A DNA stretch of 64,000 nt from Myroides sp. NP-2 (GCF_014145665.1 NZ_JACHTD010000012.1:62001-126000); one strand, 5' to 3'. Positions 43,395 through 52,595 are shown, numbered from the stretch's first letter. Notes: generated by a model from the sequence alone, not told the origin. Translations and numbers: made by a program.

Positions 43395-44391
43395 AGTTTA
43401 AAATTTTAGTGTCAAACGCTTCGCTATGGTTTAAAAAAGCGGTTTGAATAGGTAAATAAAATAATTGACGTTCAGGAAGAAGTCCATTGAGACGAACATA
43501 ATCTTTTTCCGTTGTGATGATCGATCTTCCCGCTGCTGTCTTCAATATTAACTCAATATCTGCAGGTGAAAAATGATGGTGGTCAGGAAAAGTCAAACAC
43601 CTGGTGTCTTCTTTTTTGAGATGATCGAAAAACGACTGTGGTTTTGCGATGCCTGCTACCAAAATAAAATCCTCCTGAATTAATCGAGTAACCTCCACTG
43701 AATCAGACTTTGAATATGCAATTTTACTAAAATCAATATACGTAAAAAAAGACAATTGTCCTTGCTTTAATTGTAATTGTTGTGTTATGCTTTTTTGTTG
43801 TTGGAGACTAAGGTCTTTGGGACATTTGGTAATCACGACAATATCGGCGCGTTTAGCCCCTGTTCTCGATTCTCGTAGATTGCCTGTAGGCAGTAAAAAA
43901 TCCTTAAAATAAGGATCGTCATAGGTGGTGAGTAAAACGTATAATCCACCTTGAAAGGCCAAGTGTTGAAAGGCATCATCCAAAACGATAACCTCTGTTT
44001 GTGGTTTTTCTTGTAAAATAGAACGAACACCATTGACGCGCTTGGCATCTACAGCTACGTTAATGTTGTTAAATTTAGTGTGGTATTGAAAAGGTTCGTC
44101 TCCAATTTGCTCCATAGTCGTTTGCGCATTAGCCAAGAAGAATCCCTCGCTCTTTCTTTTATATCCCCTACTTAAGGTTGCGGTTTGATACCGGTCTTTT
44201 AGCAGGCGAATGATGTATTCTACCATAGGCGTTTTTCCCGTGCCACCCACACTGAGATTACCCACAACAATAGTCGGAAGATCAAAAGAGGTACGCTTAA
44301 ATATACCAATTGCATAGAACCAATTGCGGATCCCTGTAATGCAACCATATAAAATGGCAAATGGAAAAAGTAAAAAACGGAGTAATTTCAT
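43366..44391 (-). CDS. lpxK: Tetraacyldisaccharide 4'-kinase
   Basis: Phosphorylates the lipid A disaccharide precursor at the inner membrane, the sixth step of lipid A synthesis. 341 residues: N-terminal membrane-associated helix (LLRFLLFPFAILYGCITGIRNW), Walker A VGNLSVGGTGKTPMVEY (Gly-Lys-Thr about 52-54), DDAFQHLAFQ, and the C-terminal TTEKDYVRL. Intact. It overlaps punA by 29 bases at its 3' end and is divergent from the Nif3-like gene. Confidence 0.95.
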   Translation of the reverse strand: MKLLRFLLFPFAILYGCITGIRNWFYAIGIFKRTSFDLPTIVVGNLSVGGTGKTPMVEYIIRLLKDRYQTATLSRGYKRKSEGFFLANAQTTMEQIGDEPFQYHTKFNNINVAVDAKRVNGVRSILQEKPQTEVIVLDDAFQHLAFQGGLYVLLTTYDDPYFKDFLLPTGNLRESRTGAKRADIVVITKCPKDLSLQQQKSITQQLQLKQGQLSFFTYIDFSKIAYSKSDSVEVTRLIQEDFILVAGIAKPQSFFDHLKKEDTRCLTFPDHHHFSPADIELILKTAAGRSIITTEKDYVRLNGLLPERQLFYLPIQTAFLNHSEAFDTKILNYVGESTRNR

Positions 44392-44521
44392 CTTACGAAA
44401 GTATCACTTTTTTTAACTTTTAGAAAAAAATAGTACGAATTGAGTGAAGGAAAACTTGAATGGCCTTGTCGTATTATAAAGACGGAATAAAGAAAGAAGA
44501 TAAGGAGTAAAACGGTTTTTG

Positions 44522-44529
44522 TATCTTTG
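44522..44529 (+). promoter_or_regulatory. Promoter -7 box for Nif3-like gene
   Basis: TATCTTTG, 31 bases before the ATG at 44561. Confidence 0.55.
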
Positions 44530-44560
44530 AGAAATAATGAGTGACAGCTAGTAATTGAAT

Positions 44561-45655
44561 ATGAAAGTAAAAGATATTTTTCCCATTTTAGAAGAATTAG
44601 CGCCTTTGGGCTATGCAGAGGATTTTGATAACGTAGGACTCTTGGTCGGCAGTCCAGAACAAGAAGTAAGCGGAATTCTCGTGTGTCACGATGCATTAGA
44701 AACCGTTGTAACCGAGGCGATTGAACAAAAATGCAATTTGATCGTGTGTTTTCATCCCATTTTATTTTCAGGGTTAAAGAAAATTACGGGTAAAAACTAC
44801 GTTGAACGAGCAGTCATCAAAGCCATTAAACACGATATCGCCATTTATGCGATTCACACCGCTTTGGACAATCATCAAGAAGGAGTAAACAAAATATTTT
44901 GTACTACCTTGGGGTTGGAAAATACACGCATTCTTATTCCCAAAGCCAATTACATCCAGAAATTGGTAACCTATGTTCCAATAGCAAATACAGAGGCAGT
45001 ACGTCAGGCGTTGTTTGGCGTTGGAGCAGGTGCGATTGGCAATTACGATCACTGTAGCTTTGTGTCAGAAGGAAAAGGAAGTTTTAGAGGAAATGAAAAA
45101 AGTAACCCTGTACTTGGGAAAGCAGGAGTAGAAGAAGTGGTGGGTGAACACAAAGTTGAAGTAATCTACGAAAAGCACTTAGAAGGAAAAATTCTCGCTG
45201 CTTTGTTTCAAGCCCATCCTTATGAAGAAGTGGCGTATGAAATTTACAACCTGGAAAATGCTTTGCAAAATGTAGGGATGGGAATGATTGGCGAATTAAA
45301 AGAACCAATGGAAGAACGCGCCTTTTTGGAGATGGTAAAAGAAAAAACAGGAACGGGAGGAATTCGCCATAGTGCATTTTTGGGTAAACCCATTCAAAAA
45401 GTTGCTGTGCTTGGCGGTTCGGGAAGTTTTGCAATCAAAGCCGCTCTGCAACAAAAAGCAGATGCTTTTATCACGGCAGATTTAAAATACCATCAATTTT
45501 ATGAGGCTGAAAATCAGCTTGTTTTGGCGGATATCGGGCATTTTGAGAGTGAAAGATATACAAAAAATTATATAGTTGAGTTTCTTTCAAAAAAAATGCC
45601 TAATTTTGCAGTTATTTTATCAACAGTAAATACGAATCCAGTTAACTACTTATAA
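44561..45655 (+). CDS. Nif3-like dinuclear metal centre protein
   Basis: 364 residues, the long form of the Nif3/YbgI/DUF34 family. Metal-binding residues are seen in CFHPILFSGLKKI and AIHTALDNHQEGVN (N-terminal half) and DIGHFESER (C-terminal half); the insertion (about 130-235) is the PII-like domain of long members. Members form a toroidal hexamer. The exact reaction is unsettled. ATG 44561 is used rather than a TTG two codons earlier. The zinc-ribbon-family gene follows after 2 bases, so they form an operon. Confidence 0.93.
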   Translation: MKVKDIFPILEELAPLGYAEDFDNVGLLVGSPEQEVSGILVCHDALETVVTEAIEQKCNLIVCFHPILFSGLKKITGKNYVERAVIKAIKHDIAIYAIHTALDNHQEGVNKIFCTTLGLENTRILIPKANYIQKLVTYVPIANTEAVRQALFGVGAGAIGNYDHCSFVSEGKGSFRGNEKSNPVLGKAGVEEVVGEHKVEVIYEKHLEGKILAALFQAHPYEEVAYEIYNLENALQNVGMGMIGELKEPMEERAFLEMVKEKTGTGGIRHSAFLGKPIQKVAVLGGSGSFAIKAALQQKADAFITADLKYHQFYEAENQLVLADIGHFESERYTKNYIVEFLSKKMPNFAVILSTVNTNPVNYL

Positions 45656-45657
45656 CG

Positions 45658-46440
45658 ATGACAAAGAAAAAAGAATTAACGGTTGAAGAGAAATTAAGAG
45701 CGCTTTACGACTTACAATTGATTGACTCAAGAATCGATGAAATCAGAAATATGAGAGGAGAGCTACCTCTTGAAGTTGAAGACCTAAAAGACGAAGTTGC
45801 TGGACTTAACAAACGCTTAGAGAAACTTCATGCAGATTTAAATGGCATCGAGGCTGGTATTAAAGACAAAAAATCAGCTATTGAAGAGTTTAAGGAAGCT
45901 ATTAAAAAGTACACTGAGCAACAAAACGAAGTAAAAAACAACAGAGAATTCAACTCTTTAGAAAAAGAAATTGAATTTCAAAAGTTAGAAATCGAGCTTG
46001 CTGAAAAACACATTCGTGAAATGAAAGTGAGTATCGAAAATAAAAAGCTCAACATTGCTCAAACAGAGGAGCGTTTGAATGCACGTAATGAACACTTAAC
46101 GCACATTGAGGCTGAGTTGAAAAACATTATGTCAGAAACAGAACGCGAAGAGCAAACGTTATTGGCTAAATCAGACGAATTCAAACAAGATATCGAAGAG
46201 CGTTTATTAAATGCATATTTGAGAATCAGAGGCGGAGTGAAAAATGGATTAGCAGTAGTATCAATCGAAAGAGGGGCTTCTGTAGGATCGTATTTTACAA
46301 TTCCACCACAAACGCAAGTAGAAATTGCTGCGCGTAAAAAGATCATCACCGATGAACACAGTGGACGTATTCTTGTAGACAGCGCTTTAGCAGAAGAAGA
46401 AAAAGAAAAAATCGATGCGATTATCGCTAGTTTAAAATAA
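45658..46440 (+). CDS. C4-type zinc-ribbon family protein lacking the cysteines
   Basis: 260 residues: a long coiled coil (about 20-185, E/K rich) followed by the short C-terminal domain that in most of the family (DUF164/CT398-like) carries two Cys pairs. Here the corresponding places read GASVGSYFTIPPQ and TDEHSGRILVD; no Cys remains, although IPPQ, KKI and HSGRILVD are kept. Zinc binding is therefore unlikely. The coupling to Nif3 is kept, as in many Bacteroidota. The family's role is unknown (possibly RNA or ribosome related). Confidence 0.9.
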   Translation: MTKKKELTVEEKLRALYDLQLIDSRIDEIRNMRGELPLEVEDLKDEVAGLNKRLEKLHADLNGIEAGIKDKKSAIEEFKEAIKKYTEQQNEVKNNREFNSLEKEIEFQKLEIELAEKHIREMKVSIENKKLNIAQTEERLNARNEHLTHIEAELKNIMSETEREEQTLLAKSDEFKQDIEERLLNAYLRIRGGVKNGLAVVSIERGASVGSYFTIPPQTQVEIAARKKIITDEHSGRILVDSALAEEEKEKIDAIIASLK

Positions 46441-46443
46441 GAT

Positions 46444-46473
46444 AAAGCCTCTTTTTAAGAGGCTTTTTTTTTT
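46444..46473 (+). terminator. Terminator of Nif3/zinc-ribbon operon
   Basis: 10-bp stem (46444-46453 with 46457-46466) and T-run that ends 4 bases before the ATG of the next gene. Confidence 0.85.
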
Positions 46474-46477
46474 GTAT

Positions 46478-47305
46478 ATGGAAAAAGCAGTTGGCACTTT
46501 AGTGAATCTTATTAGCCTTATTTCAGTAAATAAAGCTGTTTACTGGGTGCACAAACTATTTTCTACACCGCGCAAGGGAAAACTTTCCCCTAAACACCTA
46601 CCAAACTTTTTACGGCAGGCAAAAATTAGCACTTTTATCTATCAAGATGAGTTGGTCTACACCTACCAATGGAATGCCCAAGCGACAGAGAAACCTTTGA
46701 TTCTCTTAATCCACGGTTGGGAGAGCAATAGCGCCCGTTGGGAAGAATGGCAAACTTATGTGGGAACTGCTTTTCGCCTGGTGGCTTTTGATGCGCCTAG
46801 CCTAGGACAAAGCAAAGGAAAAAATCTCAGCGTAAAAAATTATCAAGAAGTTATTGATATAGCGATAGAACACTTTCAACCCCAAGGGATAATCGCGCAT
46901 TCTCTAGGAGCTTTCACCGCCTTTCAACAGTTGAGTGCCAAATCCTATCCCACGGTTCAAAAAGTTGTGCTATTGGGTACTTTCGATCGCTTTGAGCACA
47001 TCTTAGCCGAATACTTCATCCTTTTGGGCTATAAGCATCGCCTGTGTCTTGCTTATCTGCACTATATAGAAACGCTACTAAAACACCCCCTCGCGCGTTA
47101 TAGCAGTACACAAGCAACCCAAAACATCCATATTCCCGTTCTATGCATACACGATAGACTGGACGAAAAAGTGTCCTATCAAGAGGCTACTGCTTTTCAT
47201 CAGGCCCTGCAAGCAAAAAATAATCGCGTTGTTTCTACTGCCAATTTAGGACATAGCCTCCAAGATGCAGTGGTTTTTGAAACAATTCTCACCTTTTTAA
47301 GTTAG
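46478..47305 (+). CDS. Alpha/beta hydrolase
   Basis: 275 residues. Core fold with oxyanion segment LILLIHGWESNSARWEEW, nucleophile elbow IIAHSLGAFTAF (Ser in A-H-S-L-G), acid region around PVLCIHDRLDEKVSY and catalytic His in ANLGHSLQDA. Probably a cytosolic esterase or similar; substrate unknown. The start lies directly behind the previous operon's terminator, leaving almost no 5' leader. Transcription must read through the terminator or start at the T-run; no TAnnTTTG box is seen. Confidence 0.87.
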   Translation: MEKAVGTLVNLISLISVNKAVYWVHKLFSTPRKGKLSPKHLPNFLRQAKISTFIYQDELVYTYQWNAQATEKPLILLIHGWESNSARWEEWQTYVGTAFRLVAFDAPSLGQSKGKNLSVKNYQEVIDIAIEHFQPQGIIAHSLGAFTAFQQLSAKSYPTVQKVVLLGTFDRFEHILAEYFILLGYKHRLCLAYLHYIETLLKHPLARYSSTQATQNIHIPVLCIHDRLDEKVSYQEATAFHQALQAKNNRVVSTANLGHSLQDAVVFETILTFLS

Positions 47306-47315
47306 AACGAATTTC

Positions 47316-47350
47316 TTTGTATAAGTAACGAAATTTATTATTTACTTTTG
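47316..47350 (+). promoter_or_regulatory. Promoter of rluF
   Basis: TTTG (47316-47319), 23 bases, TACTTTTG (47343-47350). The box ends 4 bases before the ATG at 47355, so transcription should start at or next to the start codon (leaderless). Confidence 0.65.
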
Positions 47351-47354
47351 CGCT

Positions 47355-48248
47355 ATGGAAAATCAAGAAACGCGTTTAAATAAATATTTATCAGAGGTTG
47401 GGTTCTGCTCGAGAAGAGAAGCTGATCGACTAATCGAAGAGGGACGCATTACAGTAAATGGAAAGCTACCTGAACTCGGATTGAAGGTAACTGATGCAGA
47501 TGAAATCCGCGTAAATGGAAAATTAATCCGACAAACTGATGAGGATTTTGTCTATTTAGCTTTTAATAAACCCGTGGGTATTGAATGTACCACCAATAAA
47601 AAAGTAAGAGATAATATCGTGGATTACATCAACTATCCCAAGCGTATTTTCCCAGTAGGACGTTTGGATAAAGATAGCGAGGGATTGATTATCATGACCA
47701 ATGATGGTGATATTGTCAATAAAATACTACGCCAAAAAAACAACCACGAAAAAGAGTATATCGTTACGGTAAATAAACCAATTACCGATCGCTTTATCCA
47801 GCGTATGGGAATGGGGGTTCCAATTTTAGATACCATCACCAAAGAGTGTCGCGTAGAGCGTATTAGTCGCTTCGTATTTCGCATTTTTCTTACCCAAGGC
47901 CTTAACCGTCAAATTCGCCGTATGTGTGAGTATTTTGGCTACGATGTAGTAGCGCTAAAACGCATTCGAATTATCAATATCAGCCTCGATGTTCCGGTAG
48001 GACAATACCGCGAAATTACAGCTGCAGAATTAGCTGAACTCAATCAATTGATCGCCCCTTCAATTAAAACCGAAGAAGCAAGCCTGAATCGTGCAGCAGA
48101 TCAACAAGACAACCGTACTACACAGACAGACTTCAATACACAAGAAGATAGAAGACCCAAGAAGAAGTTCGACAGAGAGCGAAATAATTCAAAAAAATCA
48201 GGTCCAACACTGCGAAATGAAAGAATTTCAAGAAGAAGAGAGAATTAA
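47355..48248 (+). CDS. rluF: 23S rRNA pseudouridine synthase, RluF-like
   Basis: 297 residues. N-terminal S4 RNA-binding domain (about 6-65; [20 protein letters not shown]), then an RsuA/RluF catalytic domain with [17 protein letters not shown] (invariant Asp) and [18 protein letters not shown]. RluF makes pseudouridine 2604 (and possibly 2605) in 23S rRNA. The C-terminal tail (about 240-297) is a basic, disordered stretch ([18 protein letters not shown]) common in flavobacterial members. The predicted transcription start coincides with the ATG. Confidence 0.92.
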   Translation: MENQETRLNKYLSEVGFCSRREADRLIEEGRITVNGKLPELGLKVTDADEIRVNGKLIRQTDEDFVYLAFNKPVGIECTTNKKVRDNIVDYINYPKRIFPVGRLDKDSEGLIIMTNDGDIVNKILRQKNNHEKEYIVTVNKPITDRFIQRMGMGVPILDTITKECRVERISRFVFRIFLTQGLNRQIRRMCEYFGYDVVALKRIRIINISLDVPVGQYREITAAELAELNQLIAPSIKTEEASLNRAADQQDNRTTQTDFNTQEDRRPKKKFDRERNNSKKSGPTLRNERISRRREN

Positions 48249-48268
48249 ATATTAATTCTCTCTTTTTT
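48237..48268 (+). terminator. Terminator of rluF
   Basis: 12-bp perfect stem (48237-48248 with 48252-48263) then a T-run; the left arm includes the last codons and stop of rluF. Confidence 0.88.
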
Positions 48269-48376
48269 GTTTTTAGTATACTTTTCCTCAATTTAGTTGT
48301 ATTCTATTTCACAATCAACTCGCTTTCTGAGTTTATCATTCACATATCTCATTCACGAATCAAACACAATTTGAAA

Positions 48377-48448
48377 TTAGTCTAAATAATTTTTAGATAT
48401 GTTAAAAAAGTCTATATATTCGCATGCTGTTTATATTAAGTCTAAATA
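48377..48448 (+). promoter_or_regulatory. Three phased boxes upstream of the siderophore uptake genes
   Basis: AGTCTAWATA occurs at 48379-48388, 48409-48418 and 48439-48448, exactly 30 bp apart (about three helical turns). The first is part of a dyad TCTAAA-N5-TTTAGA (48381-48397) and of TTAGTCTAA (48377-48385). The position before a TonB receptor suggests iron-dependent repression. The regulator (Fur or DtxR type) is not identified. Confidence 0.55.
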
Positions 48449-48484
48449 AAAATACATTTACCAATTTCTATAATTTATTCGTCA

Positions 48485-50824
48485 ATGAAGAAATTTATAT
48501 TACTAACCACGTGCGTCATAGGGCAATTATTTGCTGTTCATGCACAACAGAAACCCACGATTATTGATGGATTTGTGCTTGATGAAAATGGAAAGCCGAT
48601 CGATTATGCAACAGTGGTCATAGCCGAAACAAACAAAAGTGATTTAACCAATGATCAAGGAGCCTTCAAACTAAAGCTAGGTACTGGTGGTACTTACGAT
48701 GTAGTAGTACAACATGTGAGTTATGAAACAGTATCGGTTCGCGTCAAAGTAGAAGATGGAGAGCACGTAAAGAAACGCATAGTTCTAAAAGGAAAGGAAG
48801 CCATTTTAGATGATGTAATCCTGCAGGTGAAGAGTCCCATTGAAAAAGTAAGAGAATCGGCCTATAATGTCATTGCCATCGATGCTAAACCTTTATACAA
48901 TACATCCTTAGATGTTTCAGGAGCACTGGATCGCGTGTCTGGTGTAAAAGTGAGAAGAGATGGAGCAGAGGGATCGGATTATACTTTTTCGATGAATGGA
49001 TTTAGTGGTCGTCATATTCGATTCTTTTTAGATGGAGTTCCCATGGAAGGATTTGGCAGTGAATTTAAGATTAATAACCTACCTATTACCATGGTTGATC
49101 GCATCGAAGTGTACAAAGGGGTAGTTCCCGTTGAATTCGGTTCTGATGCATTAGGAGGGGCGGTAAACATCATCACTAACAAAAGCAAAGAAACTAGAAT
49201 AGACGCTTCATTTGCCACGGGATCATTCAATACCTATAAAAGCCACCTCAATGTAAGTAAGGTTTTCGATAATGGTATGACCTTTCAAGTGAATGCATTT
49301 CAAAATTATTCTGATAACAACTACAAAGTATACGTTCCCGTTGCCAATTTAAAAACAGGGGTTTACTCTAAAGATAAGCAATGGGTAAAACGTTTCAACG
49401 ATCGCTTCCAAACAGCAACAGTAGTGACTAAAGTAGGGGTGATAGACAAGCCGTATGCCGATCGACTACTCCTTGGATTTACGTATGGAGAAGGAAAAAA
49501 AGGAGTGCAAACGGGAACCATAATGGAAAAAGTGTTCGGACAGAAAAAACGCCGTTCCGTAACGATTATGCCCTCTTTAGAATATAGCAAGCGCAACTTG
49601 TTTACTGAAGGCTTAGACGTAACACTTACTTCTACCTATAATGCGGGATACAACCAAAATATTGATACCTCAAGATACAAGTACAACTGGGCAGGTGAAC
49701 GCATCAAAACCATGAAAAAAGGCGAATCAGGAGGAGGTGCTTCTCTGATGAAATTCTTTGATCACAACGGTTCAACTACCGCTACTATCAGTTATAAGGT
49801 TAACGATAAGCATGCGTTTAGCTTAAACAACGTAATCTATTACTTCAATAGAAAAACCGAAGATCCATTAGCTGTTAAGGAAACTGAAAGCGAAAAGAAA
49901 AGTGAAACTACGCGTAGAAGTTTGAAAAATATTACCGCTTTATCCTACCGATACAATATCCTAGATAATTTGAATGTATCCATCTTTGGAAAACACTATT
50001 CCATTAAACATACGTATTTAAGTGAAAGTACCAGTGTAGATAAGAGTGGATACGGAATTGCCGCTACGTATCTGTGGAAGGACTTCCAAGTAAAATCCTC
50101 GTTTGAGAAGACCTATCGCTTGCCAACTGACAGCGAATTGTTTGGTGATGGTGATATGGTATGGGGAAATACAGCCTTGAAACCAGAAGCAGGAAATAAC
50201 TACAACTTCAACTTGAGCTATTCCACTGTTTTAGATAAAGTGCATGCTGTTTTTGCAGATGCAGGCTTTGTTTATCGCAAAACAGAAGACTACATAAGAA
50301 GCAATCCGTATGGATCGGGTTCACGTGCATCTAGTGTGAATATCGGAGGGGTAGAGAGTATTGGACTCAATGTAGAGGCTCGATATGTGTACAACGATTT
50401 CTTGCAAATAGGCGGAAGTCTTACCACCCAAAGTATTCGAAGTAAACAAAAATATGCCATTGGCAGTGATACCGAATTAAACTCCTATTACGAAGAGCGC
50501 ATTCCAAATGAACCTTATTTCTTCGGATCCCTTGATGCTGGTTTGCTTTTCAAAGATCTAGGTCACAAAGGAAATAACTTAAATATCGGATATAACCTGA
50601 GATATATCGATCACTATAGCTATGATTTTAGCAGTATTGGTGAAGAACCTATTTGGATTCCCTCTCAGGTGGTACACGACCTAAGTGCTTCTTATAGCTT
50701 GTTTAAAAATACTTTACACCTTACAGCGGAAGTCAATAACCTATTCGACAAATTGGCCTATGACAACTATAGCTTCCAAAAACCAGGAAGAAGCGTGATG
50801 TTTAAAATCCGTTATAGCTATTAA
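48485..50824 (+). CDS. TonB-dependent outer-membrane receptor, XusA-like
   Basis: 779 residues: signal peptide (KKFILLTTCVIGQLFAVHAQ), N-terminal carboxypeptidase-regulatory-like domain (about 25-105; VLDENGKPIDYATVVIAETN), plug domain (about 115-240; VSGALDRVSGVKVRRDGAEG, IEVYKGVVPVEFGSDALGGAVNIIT) and a 22-strand-type barrel ending in FKIRYSY with C-terminal aromatic. It is followed 38 bases later by a DUF4374 lipoprotein, the pairing of XusA and XusB, which take up foreign siderophores in Bacteroides. Ferri-siderophore is therefore the best substrate guess. The PepSY protein XusC is not next to it. Confidence 0.88.
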   Translation: MKKFILLTTCVIGQLFAVHAQQKPTIIDGFVLDENGKPIDYATVVIAETNKSDLTNDQGAFKLKLGTGGTYDVVVQHVSYETVSVRVKVEDGEHVKKRIVLKGKEAILDDVILQVKSPIEKVRESAYNVIAIDAKPLYNTSLDVSGALDRVSGVKVRRDGAEGSDYTFSMNGFSGRHIRFFLDGVPMEGFGSEFKINNLPITMVDRIEVYKGVVPVEFGSDALGGAVNIITNKSKETRIDASFATGSFNTYKSHLNVSKVFDNGMTFQVNAFQNYSDNNYKVYVPVANLKTGVYSKDKQWVKRFNDRFQTATVVTKVGVIDKPYADRLLLGFTYGEGKKGVQTGTIMEKVFGQKKRRSVTIMPSLEYSKRNLFTEGLDVTLTSTYNAGYNQNIDTSRYKYNWAGERIKTMKKGESGGGASLMKFFDHNGSTTATISYKVNDKHAFSLNNVIYYFNRKTEDPLAVKETESEKKSETTRRSLKNITALSYRYNILDNLNVSIFGKHYSIKHTYLSESTSVDKSGYGIAATYLWKDFQVKSSFEKTYRLPTDSELFGDGDMVWGNTALKPEAGNNYNFNLSYSTVLDKVHAVFADAGFVYRKTEDYIRSNPYGSGSRASSVNIGGVESIGLNVEARYVYNDFLQIGGSLTTQSIRSKQKYAIGSDTELNSYYEERIPNEPYFFGSLDAGLLFKDLGHKGNNLNIGYNLRYIDHYSYDFSSIGEEPIWIPSQVVHDLSASYSLFKNTLHLTAEVNNLFDKLAYDNYSFQKPGRSVMFKIRYSY

Positions 50825-50862
50825 AAATAACCGAAATAATAATCTATTAATACCAAATTAAA

Positions 50863-52197
50863 ATGAAAAAAAGAGTTCTATCTACCATGGTATTAGCTTT
50901 TTTAGTTAGTACATTTTCTTTTACAAGTTGTTCAAGTGATGATAATTCAAGAAAAGGAGGCGATGGCGATGATGAAGAGATCATTGACGATGGGTCAAGA
51001 AATCCAGAAGATTTACTTGGAACTAAATATATTCTAGGAGCTAGTGCATCAAAAACAAATCTACTCTTAGAAGTGGATAACCTAAAAGAAGGGACAATTA
51101 GCGTTAGAGGAAACGGTAAAACAGCCTTAGGGAAAAACATTTACACCTTCAAAGATTTACGTGCCTATGTTTTTGAATACAGAAAAGGGGATCCATCGGG
51201 AATGCAAAGCTGGATGTTAAACAAAGACTTGCGTTTACAAGAAAATACCTTGGTAGATTTACCAAATAGAGAGGAGTTTATCACGGCTTTTGGACGATTT
51301 ATGATCTCTACAACAGGAGGAATTGAATTGGAAAATGGCAAAAAAGGTCAAGCTTTCAACTTCATTAATGGAGTGACAGGTGCTATCGAGTTTACGTCTT
51401 ATGTAAATGTTGAAAATATTGCAGAAGAAGGTGAATACGCAAACTTTGCAGGTTTAGAAGACATCGGAAACGACCGTTTTGTTATGGCAATTGAGCCATT
51501 TAAAATTACGGCCAATAGCGATCAAGATAATACTTCAGCTTATAGAGATAGAGTGTGGTTGGCTATCTTTAAATTAGATATGTCAAAAGACCCAGAAAAC
51601 CGCGTAGTTCTAGAAAACGTAGTGAAAGATGATCGTATGAGTTTTGCTGTTGCTCGTTATAGATCTAGCCGCGTATCGACTATTGGTAAAGGGACTAGTG
51701 GAGATATTTACGTGTACTCGCCATCAGCGATGATTAGTAAAGACAAAGGCGCATTCTCTACTAAACCTTCAGCAGTATTGAAATTTGATAAGAATACATT
51801 GAAATTCGATAGCTCATACTACTTTGATCTAGAAGCCAAATCAGGGGGTCATAAAGTGTACAAAGTATATGCAGTAGGTAAAGATCAATTTATCTTAAAT
51901 ATGTTTGCGAATACGGACCAATCTTGGAACATGGCTCCAGCAAACAAATTAGCGTTGTTCAATGCGAAAACAGGAGATTTTAAATGGATCGAAGGATTAG
52001 TTGAACCAGGATTAATCGCAGAAATTGGAACGCCATTCACAGAAGGAAATGACGTATTTGTGCCAATTACTGCAGCAGCAAAATCACATGTGTATCTATT
52101 AGATAGAACAACTGCAACCTTTACAAAAGGGTTGGAAATTCAAGATTTAGGAGATGGAACCGTTGGTAATATTGTAAAAATCAACGCCTATAAATAA
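50863..52197 (+). CDS. DUF4374 lipoprotein, XusB-like siderophore-binding protein
   Basis: 444 residues. SPII signal (FSFTSC, Cys at about 24) followed by SSDDNSRKGGDGDDEE, an acidic linker consistent with surface export. The body is a beta-rich propeller-like DUF4374 domain (GTKYILGASASKTNLLLEVDNL, FAGLEDIGNDRFVMAIEP, KVYKVYAVGKDQFILNMF). In Bacteroides thetaiotaomicron, XusB of this family binds ferric enterobactin at the cell surface. Its position directly after the TonB receptor supports the same role here. It ends at a terminator. Confidence 0.85.
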   Translation: MKKRVLSTMVLAFLVSTFSFTSCSSDDNSRKGGDGDDEEIIDDGSRNPEDLLGTKYILGASASKTNLLLEVDNLKEGTISVRGNGKTALGKNIYTFKDLRAYVFEYRKGDPSGMQSWMLNKDLRLQENTLVDLPNREEFITAFGRFMISTTGGIELENGKKGQAFNFINGVTGAIEFTSYVNVENIAEEGEYANFAGLEDIGNDRFVMAIEPFKITANSDQDNTSAYRDRVWLAIFKLDMSKDPENRVVLENVVKDDRMSFAVARYRSSRVSTIGKGTSGDIYVYSPSAMISKDKGAFSTKPSAVLKFDKNTLKFDSSYYFDLEAKSGGHKVYKVYAVGKDQFILNMFANTDQSWNMAPANKLALFNAKTGDFKWIEGLVEPGLIAEIGTPFTEGNDVFVPITAAAKSHVYLLDRTTATFTKGLEIQDLGDGTVGNIVKINAYK

Positions 52198-52233
52198 TTT
52201 ATTTATTGTTATTCATTTGTAATTAGTTAGCTT

Positions 52234-52269
52234 AAAAAGAGGTTGAACGTATCGTTTAACCTCTTTTTT
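52234..52269 (+). terminator. Terminator of the siderophore operon
   Basis: 15-bp stem (52234-52248 with 52254-52268, one G-U pair) with a T-run. Confidence 0.88.
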
Positions 52270-52562
52270 GTTTACACCGTTATTTGCCTTTTGTCTTATT
52301 GCTTTAGCGCTGTATGGTCCATGTAATACGACTGCCACTCCTATCTGATTGAGCATGTTCTATGGAGGTAACTAAATCCGCTTGTTTGAATGCTGTTAAA
52401 AGCTGAGCTATAGAAGTATCTCCCTAGCGATAGGGGGGAAGAGAGGAGTGTGATGGAGAAAGTATTATTTTACAAGATAGGATCAAGAGGTAATGTGTTA
52501 AATAATAAGAAAAGTAGTGTGGTTACCTCTCTAAATAAGATTTTATATTCGGAATTTTCAGT

Positions 52563-52570
52563 TAAATTTG
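52563..52570 (+). promoter_or_regulatory. Promoter -7 box for mscS-type gene
   Basis: TAAATTTG, 25 bases before the ATG at 52596; it makes a TTG start at 52572 unlikely. Confidence 0.55.
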
Positions 52571-52595
52571 TTTGATATATAGAACCCTTTTACCT

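Larger units (their letters stand above)
52198..52595. other. Intergenic region after the siderophore pair
   Basis: Holds the terminator at 52234-52269 and, on the minus strand, a 39-codon open stretch (stop at 52304-52306, in-frame stop at 52424-52426) with a protein-like translation but no start codon. The rest, to the MscS promoter, shows nothing I can assign. Confidence 0.5.

Noticed and set aside
42582-44391. Functional fusion or shared pathway of lpxK and punA
   Set aside because: They overlap by 29 bases but encode unrelated complete enzymes; this is translational coupling only.
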